Below the pieces are notes generated by a model. That model was not told the origin of the DNA. It saw only the letters and a list, made by a program, of their open reading frames with translations, and searched no databases. Positions 1 through 5,027 of a stretch of DNA of 5,027 bases are shown here, in pieces. The stretch spans positions 1-5,027 of the forward strand of contig JAHDCB010000126.1 in NCBI GenBank assembly GCA_020630035.1, given 5' to 3'. This stretch comes from Gammaproteobacteria bacterium. GTDB lineage: Bacteria > Pseudomonadota > Gammaproteobacteria > Chromatiales > Chromatiaceae. Position 1 is the stretch's first letter, and each line of letters begins with the position of its first letter. A program made the translations under genes and the position numbers.

Positions 1-840
1 ATCAGCCAGCCAGGGCAACTTCTTCGCCTGCATCTGCGCACCAATCTGCACCAGAATATTCGCACCCGAAACCTGATATGGCAATGCAGTAATGACAATC
101 TGACCCTGTTCAGCCTTCCAGCGAGCGCGGACACGTACCGAACCAGTCCCGGTAGCATACAAATCACGTAACGCAGCGGCTGGCGTGATAATGTCAGCCG
201 TGGTCGGATAATCCGGCCCCGGAATAAAATCACCAATCTCCGTCAGACTGGCATCCGGATGATCAATCAGGTACACACAAGCCTGCACCACCTCACGCAG
301 ACTGTGCGGCGGAATATCCGTGGCCATACCCACCGCGATACCCGTGGCACCATTCAGCAAGATATTCGGCAAACGCGCCGGCAACTGCTCCGGCTCCTGT
401 AGCGTGCCATCAAAATTCGGCTGCCAGGGAACCGTACCCTGCCCTAACTCAGCTAACAACAACTGAGCATAACGTGTCAGCCGGGCCTCGGTATAACGCA
501 TCGCAGCAAACGACTTAGGATCGTCTGACGACCCCCAATTACCCTGTCCATCAATAAATGGATAACGATACGCAAACGCCTGCGCCATCAGCACCATCGC
601 CTCATAACAGGCACTATCACCGTGCGGGTGAAACTTACCCAGAACATCACCAACGGTGCGGGCAGACTTTTTAAACTTCGCCGTCGCAGACAAACCCAGC
701 TCCGACATCGCATAAATGATGCGTCGCTGCACCGGTTTCAGACCATCGCCGATAAACGGCAACGCCCGATCCAGAATGACGTACATGGCATAATCCAGAT
801 ACGCCTTTTCAGTAAAGGTCTTCAGAGGAACCTGTTCCAT
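1..840 (-). CDS. parC: DNA topoisomerase IV subunit A, N-terminal 280 residues (runs off window)
   Basis: Subunit A of topoisomerase IV, the ATP-dependent type IIA enzyme that, with ParE, decatenates daughter chromosomes. Translating the minus strand from the ATG at 840-838 gives an uninterrupted 280-codon frame that leaves the window at base 1, so roughly the N-terminal third is present. Visible landmarks are [10 protein letters not shown] (31-40), the quinolone-resistance region [13 protein letters not shown] (68-80), the catalytic tyrosine in AAMRYTEAR (Tyr116, equivalent to E. coli Tyr120), [19 protein letters not shown] and GPDYPT. The residues matching E. coli Ser80 and Glu84 are Ser76 and Glu80, the quinolone-sensitive state. 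The [10 protein letters not shown] and [10 protein letters not shown] wording fits ParC rather than GyrA. The start lies 8 bases after the stop of the upstream lipoprotein gene, so the two are almost certainly co-transcribed. The C-terminal beta-propeller is outside the window. Confidence 0.97.
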   Translation of the reverse strand, partial: MEQVPLKTFTEKAYLDYAMYVILDRALPFIGDGLKPVQRRIIYAMSELGLSATAKFKKSARTVGDVLGKFHPHGDSACYEAMVLMAQAFAYRYPFIDGQGNWGSSDDPKSFAAMRYTEARLTRYAQLLLAELGQGTVPWQPNFDGTLQEPEQLPARLPNILLNGATGIAVGMATDIPPHSLREVVQACVYLIDHPDASLTEIGDFIPGPDYPTTADIITPAAALRDLYATGTGSVRVRARWKAEQGQIVITALPYQVSGANILVQIGAQMQAKKLPWLAD

Positions 841-851
841 ACCTGCCCTTA
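841..851 (-). promoter_or_regulatory. parC ribosome binding site overlapping upstream stop codon
   Basis: Read on the minus strand, the junction is TAAGGGCAGGT followed by the parC ATG. The TAA stop of the lipoprotein gene (851-849) shares its last two bases with an AAGGG Shine-Dalgarno core, which ends 5 bases before the parC start. Ribosomes finishing the first gene sit on the initiation site of the second, so translational coupling is likely (inference). Confidence 0.7.
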
Positions 852-1577
852 GCGAGATGGCAAAACACGCAGTGGATCAATCGGCTTACCACGGCGACGA
901 ATTTCAAAATGCAACCGGGACTGACCGGCCTGCATGCGGCCTGATTCAGCAATCAGATCACCTTGCGACACTTGTTGTCCGGTCTTCACCACCAACTTAC
1001 GATTGTGCCCATAGGCACTCAGATAATCAGCATCATGCTTAATAATAACCAACTGACCATAACCAATCAGGCCGTTACCACTATACACAACCCGCCCGGC
1101 AGCACTGGCACGTACCGAGGTACCCGGTGACACCACCAGCTTGATACCCTTACGCAGACTACTGCCCGCCTTAAAGGAACTGGCAAGCTTACCCTGCACA
1201 GGCCAGTCCCACCGGATAGCCGTACGAATCGGCTGAGTTGCAGGACGAGGCGAGACACCAGCGGGGCGCGACACAGGCCGGGGGGCAGGGACAGCCCCAT
1301 TGGCGACTGTGCGCCGCAGATATAACCTCTGACCAGGCCGGATCAGATAAGGCGGCACAATGGCATTCCATTGCGCCAGTTGCTGATAATCCAGTTGATG
1401 ACGCCAGGCAATACTAAACAAAGTATCTCCGGACTGAACCTGATAAATTGCAGTCTCCGGGGACGAAGTATCCCGTGATGTGCGCGTTTCCAGAGGAGCT
1501 TGCCAGTTTGCCGTACCGCAGGCGGTACAACATAATAAAATGTATAGACCAGCAAATGACGTCAGCCAGCGTCGCAA
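849..1577 (-). CDS. NlpD-type LysM/M23 (LytM) lipoprotein, probably a non-catalytic amidase activator
   Basis: Predicted outer-membrane lipoprotein that binds septal peptidoglycan and activates cell-wall amidases, as NlpD and EnvC do for the Ami enzymes. Counting from a TTG at 1577, residues 1-20 form a short lipoprotein signal (Arg-Arg n-region, hydrophobic core [11 protein letters not shown], lipobox CTAC with lipidated Cys20). Gly at +2 fits outer-membrane sorting. Cys at -3 is atypical. A LysM domain spans about 44-88 ([16 protein letters not shown]), a Pro/Arg-rich linker 94-120, and an M23 domain about 131-239. The M23 metal site is degraded: the usual HxGxD segment reads RKGIK (Arg142, Lys146) and the HxH motif reads RLH. 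Only His191 (SAYGH) and His223 (LHFEI) remain, so catalysis is unlikely. The start is uncertain: no Shine-Dalgarno is seen. An in-frame ATG at 1685 exists but would put about 36 mostly repeat-encoded residues before the signal peptide. First gene of an operon with parC. Confidence 0.85.
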   Translation of the reverse strand: MRRWLTSFAGLYILLCCTACGTANWQAPLETRTSRDTSSPETAIYQVQSGDTLFSIAWRHQLDYQQLAQWNAIVPPYLIRPGQRLYLRRTVANGAVPAPRPVSRPAGVSPRPATQPIRTAIRWDWPVQGKLASSFKAGSSLRKGIKLVVSPGTSVRASAAGRVVYSGNGLIGYGQLVIIKHDADYLSAYGHNRKLVVKTGQQVSQGDLIAESGRMQAGQSRLHFEIRRRGKPIDPLRVLPSR

Positions 1578-1675
1578 AATCAAATTTAAATCGTGGGCGA
1601 GAGCGACGCCTTCCCCCCTTTGAAAAACCCCATAGTTTTGTCTCCGCAGCAAGCTGCGGGGAATCCTCAGATTAA
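1576..1675 (+). repeat. Dispersed hairpin repeat, copy A (about 100 bp)
   Basis: One of three related copies in the window. It starts with AAAATCAAATTTAAAT and CGTGGGCGAG. A small first hairpin (GGCG...CGCC) follows, then a segment at about 1617-1645 that matches copy B with five mismatches over 31 bases. The second hairpin is CCGCAGC-AA-GCTGCGG (1644-1659), and the tail GGGGAATCCTCAGATTAA resembles the right ends of copies B and C. It occupies most of the 128-base gap between the divergent lipoprotein and gmk genes, and its left end overlaps the likely TTG start of the lipoprotein gene. The right boundary is approximate because this copy is the most diverged there. Confidence 0.82.
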
Positions 1676-1705
1676 ATAAAGTCATACAAGACATAAGGCA
1701 TACAT

Positions 1706-2338
1706 GTGAATCATGATGGCACGATGAACACAATCTTATTCGTTGTATCAGCACCGTCCGGGGCAGGAAAGAGCAGCTTACTGCAGGCACTGCTGGCAAC
1801 TGACGACCGCCTGAGCCTGTCTGTTTCCCATACCACGCGCCCGGCGCGCCCGAATGAACAACCTGGAGTTCATTACCATTTTATTGATACAGCGACATTC
1901 GAACAGCTACATCAACAAGGCCACTTTATAGAAAGCGCCAGCGTGTTCGGGCAATATTATGGCACCTCGAAGACCGCCTTACAGCACCAATTACACCACA
2001 GTGACGTCGCGCTGGAAATTGACTGGCAAGGTGCGCGCGCCATTCGCACTTGTTTTCCGCAGGCGATTACCATCTTTATTGCACCACCCAGCATTGAGAC
2101 CTTACGCCAGCGCTTGCTACAACGCGGACAGGATAACCCACAGATTATTCAACAACGCATGCAACAAGCTGAATCTGAATTATCGCACTATCACGAATAT
2201 GACTATCTGTTAATTAACGCAACATTTGCAACCACCCTGCAACAATTACAACACATAGTGGCCGCAGAACGGCTGCGGCTGACACAAAACACGACACACC
2301 CGGTCAACCAGCAAGTCCGCCGCATGCTACCGGCGTAG
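1706..2338 (+). CDS. gmk: Guanylate kinase
   Basis: Cytoplasmic enzyme that phosphorylates GMP (and dGMP) to GDP with ATP, an essential step in purine nucleotide synthesis and in the guanine nucleotide pool. The 210-residue product shows, in order, the P-loop APSGAGKSS (16-24), the GMP-binding stretch VSHTTRPARPNE (40-51), GVHYHF (54-59), E76 and the VFGQYYGTS motif (80-88), EIDWQGAR (104-111) with the conserved Asp106, and a lid region with RGQDNPQIIQQRM and HYHEYDYLLIN. Length matches the family (about 205). The GTG start at 1706 is chosen because AAGG (1695-1698) lies 7 bases upstream. An ATG at 1724, giving 204 residues, aligns as well with E. coli Gmk and cannot be excluded. The usual partner rpoZ does not follow. 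Its promoter must lie within or just after repeat copy A, but I find no convincing -35/-10 pair there. Confidence 0.96.
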   Translation: MNHDGTMNTILFVVSAPSGAGKSSLLQALLATDDRLSLSVSHTTRPARPNEQPGVHYHFIDTATFEQLHQQGHFIESASVFGQYYGTSKTALQHQLHHSDVALEIDWQGARAIRTCFPQAITIFIAPPSIETLRQRLLQRGQDNPQIIQQRMQQAESELSHYHEYDYLLINATFATTLQQLQHIVAAERLRLTQNTTHPVNQQVRRMLPA

Positions 2339-2356
2339 ACAACACCTCTCCCATTC

Positions 2357-2392
2357 TGCGCCTCCCGTCTCGCAGGAGCGCACAGCGTGCGC
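2357..2392 (+). terminator. GC-rich hairpins downstream of gmk, possible weak terminator
   Basis: Starting 19 bases after the gmk stop there are two overlapping inverted repeats. One is TGCG-c-CTCC pairing with GGAGCGCA (2357-2382). The other is a perfect GCGCAC-AGC-GTGCGC (2378-2392). They share bases and cannot both form. There is no clean T-run; only CTCTTT follows at 2403-2408. This could be a Rho-independent terminator of low quality, a 3'-end stabilising hairpin, or nothing. Confidence 0.35.
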
Positions 2393-2443
2393 CCTGAGCG
2401 TGCTCTTTGATCCACCACACTACGCCACAATCCGTACAAAAAT

Positions 2444-2574
2444 TTGATTCTGGAAATACCCCACCGCTTGCGGTGGAGACAACACAATGGGGATTTCCAA
2501 AGGGAAAAGACACCGTTCTCGCCCCTTTGGTCGGGGGCGAGGTTGCAACCTGCCCACAATTTAAATTTGATTTT
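2444..2574 (-). repeat. Dispersed hairpin repeat, copy B (131 bp, longest form, inverted)
   Basis: Same family as the copies at 1576 and 4041 but on the opposite strand. In the minus-strand reading it begins AAAATCAAATTTAAAT, TGTGGGC (2574-2552). It continues with a near-perfect hairpin, GGGC-AGGTTGCAACCT-c-GCCC, where AGGTTGCAACCT is a 12-base palindrome. A longer 8-bp inverted repeat follows (CCAAAGGG and CCCTTTGG at 2523-2530 and 2497-2504), then the segment shared with copy A. The last hairpin is CCACCGC-AA-GCGGTGG (2476-2461), and the end is TATTTCCAGAATCAA. The copy is flanked by the short direct repeat AATCAAATTT at both ends. The left instance is conserved in all copies, so it is part of the element rather than a plain target duplication. 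It lies between gmk and the porin promoter. Confidence 0.85.
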
Positions 2575-2646
2575 ATCGCTATTCCAGGTATCATTCGCCG
2601 GAGTGTCTCACGCCACTACCCGGGCAAACCCAGTTAATAACAACCT

Positions 2647-2666
2647 ATCAGATAAACTTGTCTGAT
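2647..2666. promoter_or_regulatory. Short inverted repeat upstream of porin promoter, candidate operator
   Basis: ATCAGA and TCTGAT form a perfect 6-base inverted repeat separated by 8 bases (TAAACTTG), ending 6 bases before the proposed -35 element at 2673. The position suits a dimeric transcription factor acting on the porin promoter. A 6-base inverted repeat can occur by chance, and I do not recognise it as the site of a known regulator. Confidence 0.3.
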
Positions 2667-2672
2667 CGCCTG

Positions 2673-2702
2673 TTGCTTTAATAACAGAGTTGCCGATATA
2701 AT
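2673..2702 (+). promoter_or_regulatory. Sigma70-type promoter, probably for the porin gene
   Basis: A perfect -10 hexamer TATAAT (2697-2702) is preceded at 18 bases by TTGCTT (2673-2678), which keeps the TTG of the -35 consensus. Transcription would start near 2707-2711. The next plus-strand gene is the porin at 2964, so this would give a leader of about 255 bases unless the promoter drives a separate small RNA. This is the best -10 match I found in the gene-free stretch. Confidence 0.55.
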
Positions 2703-2812
2703 GTGCACCCAGTCCGGTATAGCCCCCCATAATCCGAATGATCAGGGGATTCCTTGTGCTATGCTTCCGGATACAACGTAGCACGTTGGGAGTTCTCGAA
2801 TGGTTCTGGGTC

Positions 2813-2821
2813 TGCTATACT
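2813..2821 (+). promoter_or_regulatory. Extended -10 element, alternative porin promoter
   Basis: TGCTATACT carries the TGn extension directly before TATACT, a five-of-six match to the -10 consensus. No good -35 exists at the normal distance (TTCTCG at 2793-2798), which extended -10 promoters can tolerate. It would start a transcript near 2828 with a leader of about 135 bases. It could work alongside, or instead of, the TATAAT promoter upstream. Confidence 0.4.
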
Positions 2822-2949
2822 GCACGACAGAGCAAGCTCAAGGCACGGAAAATTTTTGTGGAACTGGATTGCGCTAAGCTATGCAGATATTAGTCAGCAT
2901 AGTCCGTTTTATATTTTTTAACCTGAATCTTTTACGATTGTGAATCAGC

Positions 2950-2954
2950 AGGAG
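2950..2954 (+). promoter_or_regulatory. Porin ribosome binding site
   Basis: AGGAG lies 9 bases before the ATG at 2964. It fixes the porin start at that ATG rather than at the in-frame GTG at 2940, which would place the Shine-Dalgarno inside the coding region and lengthen the signal peptide by eight polar residues. Confidence 0.85.
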
Positions 2955-2963
2955 TTGTTTACG

Positions 2964-3971
2964 ATGAATAAAAAACTGGTTGCGCTAGCTGTTGCCGCTG
3001 CATTTGCCGCGCCGGTAGCCATGGCTCAAGTCACTCTGTATGGTACAGTCCATGCCGACATTCGTTTCACTGACGATGGTGACGACAGCGAATCATGGAG
3101 TGTCAATAGTAATGTCTCCAAACTCGGCTTCAAAGGCAGCACTGATCTGGGCAATGGCATGAAGGCATTGTTCAAATACGAAACAACTTACAATGGACTT
3201 GATGGTCAATCAACCCTGGGTGGCCCACGTAACAGCTACATCGGTCTTTCCGGCTCAAAGGGTACATTGGTCGTTGGTCGCCACGATACCCCAGCCAAAA
3301 TGGCTTTCTATGCAGCAGGCAACGATCACCTAGGCGATTCTATCGTTGACTTCAACAGAGTTGATCCAAATACCGGTGCTGGCTTCACAGAAAGTCGGGT
3401 GCCAAATGCAATTGCTTATGTGTCTCCCGCAATGTCTGGCTTTACGGTTGCTATAGCCGGTGTTCCTGGCGAGCAGAGTGGTGACGAAAATGGCGGAGCT
3501 AATGATGAGAATGGCCTGATTGATAGCTACTCTCTGGGTATTATGTACAAGGGCAACGGCATTAAGGCTGGTTTCGGCTATGAAAACCTTGCACACATGG
3601 ATAATGCCCCAGGCGAATCCAACGAAAACAGCAAAATGACTCAGATAGGTGCCAGCTATACCTTCGATAACATCACTGTTGGTGGTCAGTTCGAGAATAC
3701 CAGAAACTACGGCAACAATGCAGCTCAAACCAAAAAAGTTATGGGTCTCGCGATGAAGGCTAGTTTTGGTAAAAACGCGATCATTGCTAACTACAGCAAA
3801 CAGGATCTTGAAGACTCAACGACTGCGACAGAAACCGAGTCCAACCATATTGGTGTCGCGTTGCAACATAAAATTAACAAGCGCGCCAATGTTTATCTTG
3901 CCTTTAACAAGCAAGAAACTGGTAATGATGACCGCAACAATGTTGCGCTGGGCATGAAGTATAGCTTCTGA
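2964..3971 (+). CDS. Outer-membrane general porin (Gram-negative porin family)
   Basis: Predicted trimeric beta-barrel porin for passive uptake of small hydrophilic solutes across the outer membrane. The 335-residue product opens with a classical signal peptide (MNKK, an Ala/Val-rich core, cleavage after AMA at residue 21). The mature protein starts QVTLYGTVHADIRF, the usual first strand of proteobacterial porins. The body has alternating barrel strands such as KLGFKGSTDLGNGMKALFKYE (53-73). GRHDTPAKMAF (105-115) leads into the likely constriction loop L3. Loops are rich in Asp, Asn and Gly (for example GEQSGDENGGANDENG), fitting an acidic surface. It ends in KYSF, with the terminal Phe expected for BAM-complex recognition. 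Length fits a 16-strand barrel of this family. It has its own promoter region, a strong Shine-Dalgarno and its own terminator, so it is probably monocistronic. Substrate preference cannot be read from the sequence. Confidence 0.93.
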   Translation: MNKKLVALAVAAAFAAPVAMAQVTLYGTVHADIRFTDDGDDSESWSVNSNVSKLGFKGSTDLGNGMKALFKYETTYNGLDGQSTLGGPRNSYIGLSGSKGTLVVGRHDTPAKMAFYAAGNDHLGDSIVDFNRVDPNTGAGFTESRVPNAIAYVSPAMSGFTVAIAGVPGEQSGDENGGANDENGLIDSYSLGIMYKGNGIKAGFGYENLAHMDNAPGESNENSKMTQIGASYTFDNITVGGQFENTRNYGNNAAQTKKVMGLAMKASFGKNAIIANYSKQDLEDSTTATETESNHIGVALQHKINKRANVYLAFNKQETGNDDRNNVALGMKYSF

Positions 3972-3989
3972 TCATCATCTGAACTGAAG

Positions 3990-4028
3990 CCATAAAAAAA
4001 CGGGGCCTTGAGCCCCGTTTTTTTATGG
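3990..4028. terminator. Bidirectional Rho-independent terminator between porin and argB
   Basis: A perfect 17-bp inverted repeat: CC, AT, seven A, CGGGGC on the left (3990-4006), loop CTTGA (4007-4011), and the exact complement on the right with seven T (4012-4028). The CGGGGC/GCCCCG core followed by a T-run reads as an intrinsic terminator on both strands. It lies 18 bases after the porin stop and 92 bases beyond the argB stop, so it can end both convergent transcripts. Confidence 0.95.
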
Positions 4029-4040
4029 TGTTTTTTCACC

Positions 4041-5026
<986 letters not shown>

Positions 5027-5027
5027 C

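Larger units (their letters stand above)
2703..2963 (+). other. Gene-free porin leader region, possible structured 5' UTR or small RNA
   Basis: About 260 bases between the TATAAT promoter and the porin start with no convincing gene. The clearest structure is a stem GTGCTATG/CGTAGCAC (2756-2763 with 2777-2784; 8 pairs including one T-G) closing a 13-base loop that contains TCCGGA. A CCCC (2725-2728)/GGGG (2745-2748) pairing is also possible. No tRNA, 4.5S, 6S or tmRNA signature is recognised. Porin mRNAs in E. coli have leaders that are targets of Hfq-dependent small RNAs, so a regulatory leader is plausible, but nothing here proves it. Confidence 0.4.

Noticed and set aside
613..640. Possible quinolone-resistance substitution in ParC
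   Set aside because: Ser76 and Glu80 match the sensitive E. coli residues Ser80 and Glu84, so no resistance mutation is present at these positions.
622..852. 76-codon plus-strand frame antisense to parC
   Set aside because: It is entirely opposite the conserved ParC N-terminus, with arginine-rich low-complexity content typical of a shadow frame.
2304..2637. Several 70-118 codon frames on both strands through repeat B
   Set aside because: They read through hairpins and the repeat, overlap one another, and have no domains. Similar frames appear wherever the repeat is translated, so they are repeat artefacts.
2758..2785. Resemblance of ATGCTTCCGGAT to the lac promoter region
   Set aside because: The match is about ten bases, without the -35, CAP or operator context. 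Treated as chance.
2703..2940. Known housekeeping RNA (6S, 4.5S, tmRNA or tRNA) after the TATAAT promoter
   Set aside because: None of the diagnostic sequences or folds is recognised, such as the SRP tetraloop region, the tRNA T-arm or the tmRNA Ala acceptor. Only a simple stem is visible.
3330..3728. 132-codon open frame antisense to the porin gene
   Set aside because: It lies wholly inside a well-supported porin coding region, has no ribosome binding site and no recognisable domain. It is a shadow frame of the porin.

Overview
The window looks like chromosomal DNA of a gram-negative proteobacterium, most likely a gammaproteobacterium. The ParC, Gmk and ArgB translations read close to Escherichia coli and Pseudomonas sequences from memory, and an outer-membrane porin and an outer-membrane-type lipoprotein are present. 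Base composition looks mid-range. I cannot name the genus. All genes are housekeeping or envelope genes; no phage, defence or CRISPR locus is visible.

Layout: on the minus strand, reading right to left, an NlpD-type LysM/M23 lipoprotein (1577-849) is followed 8 bases later by parC (840 to the window edge), a tight two-gene operon. Divergent from it is gmk (guanylate kinase, 1706-2338, plus). A 625-base gene-free stretch (2339-2963) holds a GC-rich hairpin after gmk, a dispersed repeat, a good sigma70-type promoter and a long leader for a porin gene (2964-3971, plus). The porin faces argB (N-acetylglutamate kinase, 5011-4121, minus), with one perfectly symmetrical 17-bp-stem terminator between them (3990-4028) that can serve both.

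The most unusual content is a family of three diverged 84-131 bp repeats (1576-1675 plus, 2444-2574 minus, 4041-4124 plus). All begin with AAATCAAATTTAAAT followed by YGTGGGC, and carry a first hairpin of variable sequence. All end with a second hairpin built around a central CAAG (CTTG on the other strand), whose stem differs between copies but mostly stays paired. Two of the copies touch genes. Copy A fills most of the nlpD-like/gmk intergenic region and reaches into the likely TTG start of the nlpD-like gene. Copy C overlaps the argB stop codon. The repeats therefore appear to have shaped the start, the stop and probably the transcription signals of neighbouring genes.

The genes do not form one pathway. 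The lipoprotein-parC operon may join daughter-cell separation (amidase activation) with chromosome decatenation. gmk supplies GDP, the porin provides outer-membrane permeability, and argB belongs to arginine synthesis.
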